64,000 nt of DNA. Source: Aricia agestis. Lineage: Eukaryota > Arthropoda > Insecta > Lepidoptera > Lycaenidae. The notes beneath the pieces were generated by a model. That model saw only the letters and a list, made by a program, of their open reading frames with translations. It did no database searches and had not been told where the DNA came from. A program made the position numbers and the translations under genes. Below, piece by piece: positions 1 through 10,300 of the stretch. Within the stretch, counting starts at the first letter, position 1. The number at the start of each line of letters is the position of its first letter. The DNA is taken from the NCBI RefSeq assembly GCF_905147365.1, contig NC_056407.1, forward strand, positions 19,885,980 to 19,949,979. Reading direction: 5' to 3'.

Positions 1-1675
1 AAAAAGATGCAACAACAGATTTATTTTCTGTGAATGCTGTGCGTATATCTGTAGTTAATATAGCAATATTATCTATGGTACCTCTACCTTTGCGGAATCC
101 AAACTGTGTATTCGAAAGGAGGTTATGTTTTTCTACAAACCATTCTAGTCTGTTTTTAGCTAAATGTTCCGCAATCTTTAATAAAACCGAGGATAGAACA
201 ATGGGGCGATATGATGTAGCCAAAGATGGGGGTTTGTTGGGTTTTGGTACTGGAATAACTTTTTGTTTTCTCCATGAAGTGGGTAAATTACCAGTTATTA
301 AAATTTGGTTTATTAACTTGAGGTAGTATTGTAAAATTTCCTCATCAGCATGTTGAAAGAAAGAATATGGAATGCCATCTAATCCGGGAGAAGAATCTTT
401 TAAGTTTTGTACTACCCCTTTTAACTCTTCTATTGTAAAAAGCGAATTTAGGTCTTCAAAATTTACATTTTGTAAAGGAGGAGGAGGTTCGGTAGAAATA
501 GTGGGAGGAGCTAAATTATCTAGAAACTCAGAAGCTAAAGAGTCAGATATAGGGTGAGATGGGGTAGTGAATGCAGATCTATACCGTCTTATGTTTTTCC
601 ATACTATAGTAGGATGAATACCTGGATTTAATGATAAGCAAAAATTTCTCCAACTAAGTAACTTCTTTTTCCGGAATAATTTCTTAGTATCCTTAACGCA
701 ATCAAGATATAGCTGATAGTTGGCTATGTTTGGATTTGTATTATATTGTTTTTCAATCTCTTTCCTATTCTTAATGGCAACTGTGCATTCTTGATCCCAC
801 CAAGGTGGAGATGGTGTATGATGACGTGAAGTATTTTTTTTTGGAAATGATTCATCAGCAGCTTTTATAAATGCTGCAGTCAAAGCCTCAGCACATAGTG
901 ACTCATTTTCTGATGATATTTCAGGAAGAAAAGATAACTGATTACTGAGTGAAGTTTGAAATTTATCCCAGTTAGAATTATTGTTAATATGATACTTTAT
1001 TGATTCAGACTGATTCGATTTACTTTTATCTTTACCTGGAAATGATAGAATTATAGGAAAGTGATCACTTCCATGACTTGACTGTAACACATTCCAATGA
1101 AAAACAGATGATAGATTTGGTGAACATATTGACAAATCTGGTGCACTACAACCTTCATGAGGAGCAGTGCGCCGAGTAGGTTGGCCGGAATTGAGAATAC
1201 ACAGTTTATTATAATCTATTAAATCTAAAACTTCGTAACCCCATTGATTGTCTTTGTGACTCCCCCATGACTGATGCTGTGCATTGAAGTCTCCTAGAAT
1301 TACTACTGGTTGTGGTAATTGGCTAATAATACTTTTTATTTCAGAGAAGATGCAATATGAAGGATGAGGTATATACAGTGAAACAAAACATATGTTATTT
1401 ACAGATGCAGCAATGATTGAAAAATCAGAGTGATGTGATGGAAGAGGAATGTGATGAAATGATTGATGGTGTTTGATGAGCATGGCTGTACCACCATACC
1501 CATCTGATCTGTCTTCCCTGAGACAAGTGTAGCCAGAAATCCTGAAAAGTGATTCCGGCTTGAGCCATGTCTCTTGTAAGGAAAGAACAATAGGTTTGTA
1601 TTTATTAATTAAAAAAATAATTTCGTGTTTTTTACTAACCACACTGCGGCAATTCCACTGGACTACGTTGTCCAT
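1..1675 (-). CDS. LINE ORF2, endonuclease plus reverse transcriptase (partial)
   Basis: ORF2 opens with ATG at 1675, inside the last 41 bp of ORF1, and stays open to the window edge (about 558 codons). The N-terminal AP-endonuclease domain shows QWNCRS, LQETWL, GYGGTAMLIK and LGDFNAQHQSWG (catalytic Asp and Asn), then GSDHFPI near its end. A linker with PWWDQEC leads into the reverse transcriptase, with SSPGLDGIPYSFFQ, YRPIVLSSVLLKIAEH and FGFRKGRGTIDNIA. The sequence stops just where the first catalytic-Asp block (FLD..AFD) would follow. I saw no stop or frameshift in the visible part. It would nick target DNA and copy the element RNA. Confidence 0.85.
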   Translation of the reverse strand, partial: MDNVVQWNCRSVVSKKHEIIFLINKYKPIVLSLQETWLKPESLFRISGYTCLREDRSDGYGGTAMLIKHHQSFHHIPLPSHHSDFSIIAASVNNICFVSLYIPHPSYCIFSEIKSIISQLPQPVVILGDFNAQHQSWGSHKDNQWGYEVLDLIDYNKLCILNSGQPTRRTAPHEGCSAPDLSICSPNLSSVFHWNVLQSSHGSDHFPIILSFPGKDKSKSNQSESIKYHINNNSNWDKFQTSLSNQLSFLPEISSENESLCAEALTAAFIKAADESFPKKNTSRHHTPSPPWWDQECTVAIKNRKEIEKQYNTNPNIANYQLYLDCVKDTKKLFRKKKLLSWRNFCLSLNPGIHPTIVWKNIRRYRSAFTTPSHPISDSLASEFLDNLAPPTISTEPPPPLQNVNFEDLNSLFTIEELKGVVQNLKDSSPGLDGIPYSFFQHADEEILQYYLKLINQILITGNLPTSWRKQKVIPVPKPNKPPSLATSYRPIVLSSVLLKIAEHLAKNRLEWFVEKHNLLSNTQFGFRKGRGTIDNIAILTTDIRTAFTENKSVVASF

Positions 1676-3164
1676 TGTTGGAAGTGGTATTAATTTGTGA
1701 TTCAGTGGTGAATATGGCAGCGTTGGACGGTGATAAAGATGATAATGATGTAATCAGTTTGTTTAATGCTAAAATTATTTCTTGTATCGAATCCATGTTA
1801 ATACCGGGAGCTGGATATGCAGATCCATTATCTCCTAATGGAGGATTATAATCTTTTATTAAGCTATTATGTGTTTGTCTGTCATACCCATTTTGTTGTT
1901 TCTGTGGCAATTTTGGTTGTTTGAAAACAGTTTTTTTATATGACCGTTGTATTAAATTCAAATTCTGTTTATTATTATTGTTGTTGAAAAATGATTTTTG
2001 TGTATTTACAGGTGATGATGATGAAGAAGTAGATGATATTAACACGTCAGAATATAATTTTGAAATGGGAGGATGTAACTTAGAAGCTTCTGAGTAGGAT
2101 AGACAATTGTGAGCCATTGACTCCTTAATTGATTTTTGGCGTTGGAATTCTGGGCATTTTTTATCAGTTGCAATGTGCGAACCGTGGCAAATACAACAGT
2201 AAATAGACTCCTCCTCAACTGAGCAACTGTCACCAGCATGCCCTTGGCCACACCTAAAGCATCTAGGTGTTGACCGACATTGGTTTTTGACATGTCCGTA
2301 TCTACAGCAATTGAAGCACTGTATTGTAGGGAATATATATAAGTCTACAGGAAGTGCATTATAGCACATGAAGACTCTCTTTGGTAGCGTCTGTCCGTCA
2401 AATGTTATTACCACAGATTCGGTGTTATTAAATTGAGCGGTTCCATTCACTATTGTTTTTTTCTTTAACCTCCTAATTTTTAGTATTTCACCACATCCAA
2501 TTGGTAAAGTAATATTATTTATAACATCATCATCGGACCAATCAGCAGGTATGCCTCTAACTAATCCTATTCTACTTACCTGAAATGATGGAATAAAAGA
2601 TTTAAATTGTTCTGAATTGAATTGAGGGTTACTTATAAAACTATTGGCTTCATTATATGAAGAAAAGGCTACAGATAATCGGTTTCTGGCTATTTTCTTA
2701 ATACTACCATCTACAATATTTTTAATGTTATTTGTTTTCAAGTAATGGCCAAACACTATGGGGTGAAAATTTATGTTTTCATTAGGCGACTTTGGTACCT
2801 TTTGTATATGGACAATATAAGGAGAAGAGTCTGTATCTTTATACAGCATCCTACCGACCCGTGAATCTAAGCCCTGGGTTTTTTCAATTGTACTCATATT
2901 TGTCTGCGTTTCAGGAATAACGTCTTGTTTAGGGACATTGTGGATTTCGGTGTCGCTAAGACACATGCAATTGATATTCGGATTAGCCTTTTTTGGGTCC
3001 CTTTTAATTTTTTTCTGGCACTTTTTGCACCGCTTTCTAGGAATCGCTGGACGTTTTCTATTATTTACTGAGCATGAGGTGTCAGTATCCATGCTCGAAT
3101 CATTAGATACAGTAATATAAAGACCAACGGGGGGACCAGGTCCCCCCGGGTCGGGCTCCTCCAT
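1635..3164 (-). CDS. LINE ORF1, Gag-like RNA-binding protein with zinc knuckles
   Basis: A 509-residue protein that would bind the element's own RNA. The N-terminus is Pro/Gly-rich, then a Cys/Lys-rich basic patch. The centre resembles the RRM-like part of insect LINE Gag proteins. From about residue 283 come three Cys/His knuckles: CFNCCRYGHVKNQC, CFRCGQGHAGDSC and a CxxCxxxHx6C unit. The C-terminus is Asn/Ser/Gln-rich. The ATG at 3164 is the first in the open frame. The stop overlaps the ORF2 start by 41 bp in another frame, a usual LINE layout. Family identity is secure from the knuckles and the adjoining endonuclease. Confidence 0.88.
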   Translation of the reverse strand: MEEPDPGGPGPPVGLYITVSNDSSMDTDTSCSVNNRKRPAIPRKRCKKCQKKIKRDPKKANPNINCMCLSDTEIHNVPKQDVIPETQTNMSTIEKTQGLDSRVGRMLYKDTDSSPYIVHIQKVPKSPNENINFHPIVFGHYLKTNNIKNIVDGSIKKIARNRLSVAFSSYNEANSFISNPQFNSEQFKSFIPSFQVSRIGLVRGIPADWSDDDVINNITLPIGCGEILKIRRLKKKTIVNGTAQFNNTESVVITFDGQTLPKRVFMCYNALPVDLYIFPTIQCFNCCRYGHVKNQCRSTPRCFRCGQGHAGDSCSVEEESIYCCICHGSHIATDKKCPEFQRQKSIKESMAHNCLSYSEASKLHPPISKLYSDVLISSTSSSSSPVNTQKSFFNNNNNKQNLNLIQRSYKKTVFKQPKLPQKQQNGYDRQTHNSLIKDYNPPLGDNGSAYPAPGINMDSIQEIILALNKLITSLSSLSPSNAAIFTTESQINTTSNNGQRSPVELPQCG

Positions 3165-3370
3165 AATATTCTTATTAACTACGTTATAAAATAAAAACTT
3201 ACCAAATAAAATGAATATACACTACAAGAAAGAAAAAATAAAACTAAAACTACACTATTTAATTAACTAATTAAAGATAAAAAGAATTTTAAAATTTTCC
3301 GAAAAAATACCGCGTCCGCCTTTTTCAAAAAGTTAAAGTTATAGTTAAGGTAAATTTAACTTTAACTTTA

Positions 3371-3472
3371 CTCTTCTTCTTCTTCTTTTAAAAATGGCCG
3401 CCTCGGTGAGTTGCCAATGTCCTCTTCTTCTTCTTCTTTTAAAAATGGCCGCCTCGGTGAGTTGCCAATGTC
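3371..3472. repeat. 51-bp exact tandem duplication in the LINE leader
   Basis: Positions 3371-3421 and 3422-3472 are identical. Each unit has a (CTT)n tract, then AAAAATGGCCGCC and GTTGCCAATGTC. A related CTTCTTCTT...TTGCCAATGTCAG stretch lies at about 6329-6370. It may be the repeated-promoter type of LINE 5' UTR, or a slippage duplication. Confidence 0.8.
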
Positions 3473-3514
3473 AGTTAACTTTGCCCGGAGAAATTGACAG
3501 ATGACAGCTGATCC

Positions 3515-3645
3515 AACAAGGTTATAAATGCGCGTGGGCGGGGGCGCTGCTGGTAAAGGAGAACTGTCAAAAATAGCGGATTTTGAATAATGACAGCGTT
3601 AGTTCCTTTTTTTTTGCCACATGCATTTAAAACCTTGTCGAGCTC
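3515..3645. mobile_element. Short MITE, diverged copy
   Basis: Resembles the reverse complement of 6970-7085. The ends read AAGGTTATAAATGCGCGTGG and CCACATGCATTTAAAACCTT, an imperfect inverted repeat. The core GGTAAAGGAGAACTGTCAAAAAT matches the other copy. No transposase. Boundaries are approximate. Confidence 0.6.
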
Positions 3646-3749
3646 TATGGTTATAGTTAAATATGGCGTCTTGATGGCGTCCATTTTTAACTTTACCCAA
3701 AGATTTGACATTTTGCACTGTAGTCAAAGTTAAAGTTACAGTTAAAGTT

Positions 3750-3957
3750 TACCGGAGGCCTAATCCCCTACCCTATTCCCTTCTCTGTCCTCCCCTATTC
3801 CCTTCCCTTCCCTCTCCTATTACCCTATTCCCTCTTAAAAGGCCGGCAACGCACTTGCAGCTCTTCTGATGCTGCGAGTGTCCATGGGCGACGGATGTTG
3901 CTTTCCATCAGGTGACCCGTTTGCTCGTTTGCCCCCTTATTTCATAAAAAAAAAAAA
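3750..3957 (+). mobile_element. SINE/LINE 3' tail fragment, 5'-truncated
   Basis: Contains the CCCTACCCTATTCCC-rich middle, the block GGCCGGCAACGCAC, TCTTCTGATGCTGCGAGTG and CATCAGGTGACCCGTTTG, and ends in an A-run. The same tail occurs near 48.6, 52.8, 54.6, 55.1, 61.4, 62.1 and 63.6 kb. The SINE head is missing here. Confidence 0.85.
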
Positions 3958-4271
3958 GTTGGTGCAATTCAGTCTTTATATTTTCACACAAATATTAATG
4001 TACTTATTTGTTTGAATAAGTTAGCCATTTAAACACTGTATTTCTATTTATGTTTTATACTGATAACAAGAAACTCTTTATAAATAATAACCCATCAATC
4101 CCCAAGTGGCACCCGCATGCTGCATAACAATTGAAAATCTGTTGTGTCTGCATTTCCCACGATCGAGGTACTTATTAAAGAAAAATATTACATTTCATAA
4201 ATTTATTTCAATTATAAATTAAGTTTAACAAATGTCACAAGTACAAAAAGTATAACAATAATGAGCATATT
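3958..4271. other. 3' flank of the TBP-like gene
   Basis: AT-rich. On the minus strand AATAAA at 4202-4207 lies about 65 bases past the stop at 4272 and is the likely polyadenylation signal. Nothing else seen. Confidence 0.55.
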
Positions 4272-6053
4272 TTACGTTTTTCGGAAACTTCTCAGTATGG
4301 GGTGTATAATATCAACAGCCTCATAAATTTCTTGTCTTGTTTTGCCCCCTGAAAATATAGCATTTATTTTTTTTATTCATATGAAATATAACAATGAATT
4401 TCACCATAAAAACCTTATAATAATAATATTGTTAAGTTATTTTAAACTATGATTTTTGGGTAGCAATTTTTTTATTAAGGAATATTTACCTGTTATGACC
4501 ATTTTGCCGTTCACAAATATTAAGAGTACCACCCTCGGTCGTACCATTCTATACACGAGCCCTGGAAAAAGCTCAGGCTCATACGATGTGAATTGCCCAT
4601 GCGCTTGTTGCAGCGCCTCCAACCTTATTGGAAACCGTAAATCAGCTGTTGCAATGAAGTTCTGTATTTTAAAGTTCAAGAATTTTGCCTAAAAACAAAC
4701 ATTATTTATTTCTAGCTTCTGATTTATAGGTTGAAGCAGGATGATGCTATACTCACTGGAAAGCCCAATTTTTGTATTATTCTGGCAAATTTTCTTGCTG
4801 CTACATATGCATCATGCTCATTTCTAGCTCCGGTGCAAACAATTTTTCCAGACCTATTAATAGGAAATACTTAACTGTATCTGTACTATCAATGAAATAA
4901 TAAAGTATGTGGGTAAGATGGATTATAAAATATATACAGCAACATACTTAAATACTAAGGCAGTTGTGCGAGGCTCCAATATTTTCATCACAACCCCATG
5001 AAATCTGGCAGGGTTATATTCTGAAAATCTTGTTCTGCAATAAATATCTAATAACTTCAGATCACAACCAAGGCTCACTGTTGATACACAATTTCTGAAA
5101 ATATAAAAACAAAAACCTTTTTAATGCCTTAACTCCCAGGTCGAATTTGACTGCTTAAACAATAGATTTCCAGGAATCCCGCGATCAAGGGATTAAAATT
5201 GCAATGCAACTTAACTTTCAAAACCAACTTACAAAAAAGGATATGATAGGATTACGAAAGCAACAAGGATAGAAATCTCCTTTAGGTTTCTATCCTTGTT
5301 GCACTTTATCTTAAGGAGCAAGGAACTAATTCATTTCACTAATAGGAACTTAGTTTCTTACCCAGCTTTCTTACAAATTCAACTATTTGTAGACTATAAT
5401 GTAATAGTCTACAAATAGTTGAATTTGTAAGAGCTGTCTTATGCAGTGCATACTTTGGGAGCTTATACTAAATACATTACTACTTACTGCAACTTTATAC
5501 TACTCTTAGCTTGACTGACAGCACTGGCAACAGGTGTTATAGCTGTCATAGAACTATGTGGATTTACAGCTTGGGGAGTAAAAGTTCTATGTGTGGGAGT
5601 AAGAGTTACTTCTCCGGTGAGGTGGTTAGACAAAATTTGAGGGGTAGATGGTACATTGTCAGTTCTCTGGCTTGGTGTTTTGGGTATGTCAGCATTGATT
5701 ACTTCATTATTTGTAGCAGTTGCTTGTTTCATTGGAGTATCCGGTTGGTTGCTTTCCTCATTATTTGTATCAACTCTTGCATCCTATAAAAATATTGATT
5801 TGTTACATATACTACTACCATATTCTAATATTCTAGTGTCACAGTGTTTTTTTGATGAAATTTTGTGTGTACATTCGTTAGGCCTGAGAATAGGTTTTTA
5901 TCTACTTTTTATTATATATACTAGGAATAATTTATATGGCAAAACAAAATTTGCCGGGTTAGCTAGTGTATGTTTCAGACTTTCAGTGTTTAAATTTTAT
6001 CATATACTTACCTGATCCATAACATTGTCTGTCGATAATGGGAGCGTTTCCAT
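4272..6053 (-). CDS. TATA-box-binding protein family member (TBP-related factor-like)
   Basis: Six coding exons on the minus strand: 6012-6053, 5488-5783, 4948-5094, 4757-4853, 4490-4688 and 4272-4348 (858 nt, 285 codons). All introns are GT-AG and the frame is kept. Residues 1-112 are a Thr/Pro/Ser-rich tail. Residues about 113-285 are the two-repeat TBP saddle, with SEYNPARFHGVVMKILEPRT, IVCTGARNE, RIIQKLGFPAKF, SYEPELFPGLVYRMVRPR and LLIFVNGKMVITGG. The four DNA-intercalating Phe positions (ALVF, KLGF, LLIF, RSF) are all kept. The core is clearly more diverged than ordinary insect TBP (for example IYCRTRFSEYNP), so a TBP-related factor such as TRF1, linked to Pol III transcription in insects, is more likely than TBP itself. 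That choice is inference. It is divergent from CCT4. Confidence 0.85.
5260..5302. repeat. Hairpin in TBP-like intron
   Basis: A 16-bp perfect inverted repeat, GCAACAAGGATAGAAA at 5260-5275 and its complement at 5287-5302, with an 11-nt loop. Confidence 0.8.
5370..5431. repeat. 27-bp perfect inverted repeat in TBP-like intron
   Basis: Arms 5370-5396 and 5405-5431 are exact complements around an 8-nt spacer. The intron sequence outside extends the pairing imperfectly (CAGCT...AGCTG). It may be a minimal MITE relic. Confidence 0.85.
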
Positions 6054-7315
6054 TTTATGAATTCAACTTATAAGTTGCATTTAGAATTAGCTCCACTTTG
6101 CAATAAGATTAGCAGGTGTTTCGTCTTTACATTCGCAACTAAAATGTAAATATGAATACTAGCGGTTAATTTAAATAATTTGTTTGCACTTTATTTTCAA
6201 ATAATTTTATAAATTTGTAACGTTATTGTAGAAAATTATTCAAGTTTTAGATAGGTATTTTTAATTTTATTTAAAAATTTTGAAAATACTTTGTGTTCCG
6301 TTCAAATTCTACAGTCCACTTCGTGTTCTCTTCTTCTTCTTCTTAGCAGTTTCGAGGATTGCCAATGTCAGAGTGTATTGACAGATAGACTTTGCTCTAT
6401 AATTGTAGGTCTGGTGAAGCAACAAGGGTATGGTTATTTAATTATATTAGTACATAGAGTCTGGCTAGCGAAAGATGAGACTGGCTTTTTACAAATTACA
6501 AGTTGATTCACCTAAAACAAACTTCGTGTTTATAAAGTCAAATGACACATTGATGACAATTGACACATGTCCACAGATTACTAGCACATGTCTACTCAGT
6601 CTATTTTTTCATAATATGGCGCTCGGCTTTTTATCCATGGCCAGTGTCAGAACTTGAAATTAGTTGTATCACTTGCCCACACTTGTACACGCATGACGCA
6701 GCACGACATCAAATTACGAATATTTAATGGTTAATATTCTACCAACATTAGACATTAAAAACCGAAATATTACTCAGTACCAGTAGTCAGTGGTCCTTCT
6801 TCCACTTGCAAAATTATTATTGTACTCTGTGTCCTGTGAAAGATCAATATCAGATAACTCTCCGACACCGACAGATACTCAAAACGCACGCGGCACGGCC
6901 TGCGGGCTGCGTGCGATTGCGCGAGTGCAGATGGCCGATGGACCGCATTTACAATACCTACCTAGAGGCTAGAGCTCGATAGGGCTTTAAATGAACGTGG
7001 TGAAAAAAGGAACTGCTATCATACAAAAACATCATTTTTGACAGTTCTCCTTTACCAACAGCCACGTTTATTTAAAGCCTTATCACACTTTATGAAAATT
7101 ATGATACAATGTCAAAGACGGAAAGTAAGTTAAAAAATATAACAAAATTGACATTTATCAGATGATGAATGTCAATTTTGACAGGTTAGGTCTTGAAGTT
7201 TCCTCCAGGCTCCATTGTTTTGAAATATTCTTGGTTCTTTTGAAATATACCAAATTTTATATCTGAATTCATCATAGAATAACATAAATAAAACAAGAAA
7301 ATTTTAAACAGAATC
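6054..7315. other. Divergent intergenic region between TBP-like gene and CCT4
   Basis: Holds both promoters (no TATA box recognised), a (CTT)n repeat near 6329, a repeat with ATGGCGCTCGGCTTTTTATCC near 6615 that recurs near 27440 and 33075, a MITE at 6970-7085, and an inverted repeat AAAATTGACATT...AATGTCAATTTT at about 7144-7181. No coding sequence recognised. Confidence 0.6.
6970..7085. mobile_element. Short MITE with ~22-bp terminal inverted repeats
   Basis: Ends GATAGGGCTTTAAATGAACG and, on the other strand, GATAAGGCTTTAAATAAACG. The core contains TGACAGTTCTCCTTTACC. A diverged opposite-strand copy is at 3515-3645. It lies about 230 bp upstream of CCT4. Confidence 0.75.
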
Positions 7316-10300
7316 ATGGCTCCTAAAGCAGGTGGATATTCCGCAAAGGGAAATTCAGCAGTTTATAAAGATAAAAGTAAGCCGACAGATATTCGGCTGA
7401 GCAATATTAATGCCGCTAAAGGTAATAAAATTAAGTATTTAAAAAGTTCTGGTGCCTTTTTCTTATTTTGTTTTCTTTTAATGACTATATCAAGTTACAA
7501 TTTTTATCTCTAAACTTCTAGTTTACCTATTATATGCATGAATTCCGTGTATATTTTTCACCCAACCTGGTTTTAATTTGTGATTTATTAAGTTATAATA
7601 TTAGGTTTTAGATGGAATTGTCATATGTTACCATGAAAGGATTGTATAAATTTAATGTTATTATACTTTGACATGAAAATAAACAAGAAAAAAAACATTT
7701 TTTTCACAAAAGACATTTCAGTTAAAACTTATAATATTCCTTTGTAAACAGTTCTTATAGGAAATATGTGTTGTTCGACTAGTGTTTTAGTCATCACTCA
7801 CCAGAAACCAAGATTTACGTAAATATAGTTATGAGTGATTAGTTAAACAATTAAAAATTGTTATTATTTGCAGCTGTTTCTGATGCCATTCGTACCAGTT
7901 TGGGACCAAGAGGAATGGATAAAATGGTAAAAATATCCAATTATTAGAACACACTATTCATATTATGAATGACAAAATATGTGTTAGTGACAATAACTTT
8001 GTTACTAGGTATTTATACAACAATCTTAAAAATCTTATTAATTTCAGATCCAAGCCTCAAATGGTGAAGTCACAATTACAAATGATGGAGCTACTATCCT
8101 TAAACAAATGAGTGTCATCCATCCAGCAGCTAAAATGGTAACAAGAGCCTAATGCTGCGATTCCACTGACGCAGAGCTGGGCGGAGAGCAGCGGTGAAGA
8201 GCGGTGAAAAGTGGTCAGTGTTTTCACTGAAGTTGAGTGGAGATTTCGAGCATAGTGAATTGGTCAATTTGGGCACCGCTAAGCTCCTCTCCGCTCATTG
8301 TCCTCCGCACCGCATTGCCTCACTGTATTTTTATTATGAATATCTGCTTAGCTCTGCTCCACCCCGCTCGTGCTGTTTCCATTGAAGCAGAGCGGAGATT
8401 TTGAGCATAGTGATTGGTCAATTCGGGCACTGCTAAGCTTCTCTTCGTCCGGCTCTGTGCCAGTGGAAACCTGGCCTAAGAGCCTGTTCCACTATTCCTG
8501 ATAAAATGCCGGATAGGCTATCCATAACTTTTTTGACAGATTCTCCATACTTCATCTGTCAAGTTAAGTGGTTGATAGCCCATCTGGCACTTATCAGGAA
8601 CTAGGAAGTGGTGAAACAGGCCCTAAGTTTTCAAATGTTTATATTCAAAATAAAATTATTTTTATAATCCTTTAAACTCTTTAGTTGGTGGAGTTATCCA
8701 GAGCGCAAGATATAGAGGCCGGAGATGGCACTACATCAGTTGTTGTGATCGCCGGAGCTTTGCTTGATGCTGCTGAGAAGTTACTTCAAAAGGGAATTCA
8801 CCCAACAGTTATTTCTGATGGATTCCAGAAAGCTCTGCAAATGGCATTACAGGTATGATATTTAGTTGAAAAATTACTTTTAAGCAGTCAAGATGTCACT
8901 ATCAGAGAAATTGATTCCTCAGCACATAATGAACCTGGGCCTACATATTACTAGAGTTACGTAGCCAATGCTGGCTGTTATCTAAATCGTATAGGTCTGC
9001 CATCCATTATAATGGTTAGGTGATTTTTAAAGCTTTAAATATGCCGATGTAAAACTATACTGGGTGCTAAGTTTAACACCGTTATCCTAAAACCATCAAA
9101 TGAGCCCGTCAAAATGAACAACTTGGAGACTAGTGCTGGGAACTCAAAAAAATAAATATCATACCTATACAAATACAATACAATTGCCGATCCGGGCAAT
9201 TTGTAATGTATGAAGACGGCATTTTTTTTTTATGGGCTCATTTGATGGTTTTAAGGATTACGGTGTTAAAGCTAACAACCTGTATACTCTGCAAAAACAT
9301 AAGGGGCTTGACGCTAACAAAAGCTGCACTGATTTTTAGGTTGTTGAAGGCATGTCAACTCCTGTGGACTTGGCAAATGAAGATGCCCTGCTCAAGGCAG
9401 CCGCCACTTCACTCAACTCAAAGGTTGTGTCGCAGCACTCAACTATTTTAGCACCAATTGCAGTGCAGGCTATTCGTGCAGGTAAATTGTTGTTGAGTAT
9501 AAGATAATGTTTGTTGAGATAATTTTTAGATATACACAATTTTTTCTCTACATTTAATCTACTTTTTATAAAGGAATATGTTTATATAACTGAAACAAAA
9601 ATATTAACATTCAAAATTGAAAACGTTAGTGGATGAAGCAGGTAAGTAACAGTTAAAAATTGCCTAAAAGACTATCCAGAGGCTTAAAAATTTGAAATTA
9701 AAAAAAATGTGGCTTTTATGTATAGCCAGATATATTAGTCAGACGATGAAGATGAAGTAAGCTATAAGTTTTGTATAAATTATAAGAGAAAAAATGATTA
9801 AAAATAATTGTCCTTATGTTATAAAACATATATTATTTGGTTCACCCACTCACATATTATATGTATTATATTATTGACTACTTAAAAAAAATGTGCTATA
9901 TTATGTACTAGCTGTTGCCCGCGACTTCGTCCGCGTGGACTTCAGTTTATAGCGCGCGATGTAACAAAATTGGTGTCAAAAGCTTTTATAAAAAAACCCT
10001 GGTACCCATTAAATCAATACAGCTGTGCAGTGTGCAAACAATAAGTACTTCATTTTTGTATGTTAAACTTTATATATTATGCCAAATTTTAAAGCTTATT
10101 TAGCCCCCCAATTACACAACTTTACCCATAAACTATTTATCATTGATAGGTTTAGCCCCAATTTCACCAACGTCTGTTAGTGTTAACAGCTTGTTAAAAT
10201 ATCCTGTTTTCTCTTTCATTCATATGAAAAACGAAACAGCTAACGTGATACTAATTCGAGCATTAACTTTAACAGTCGTTGGTGAAATTTGGTCTTAAGG

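Larger units (their letters stand above)
1..3735 (-). mobile_element. Non-LTR retrotransposon (I/Jockey-like), 5' part; continues beyond window start
   Basis: This is a two-ORF LINE read on the minus strand. ORF1 (1635-3164) carries zinc knuckles, and ORF2 (1-1675) carries an endonuclease followed by the start of a reverse transcriptase. The 5' leader lies above 3164 and includes a 51-bp tandem duplication and A/T-rich stretches. Both ORFs are open over the visible length, so the copy is young or was recently active. The window edge cuts it within the reverse transcriptase, before the catalytic FADD/YADD box. Assignment to the I/Jockey group rests on the endonuclease and RT wording (QWNCRS, LQETWL, GDFNAQHQSW, QFGFRKGRGT). 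The exact clade is uncertain and the upper 5' boundary is approximate. Confidence 0.85.
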
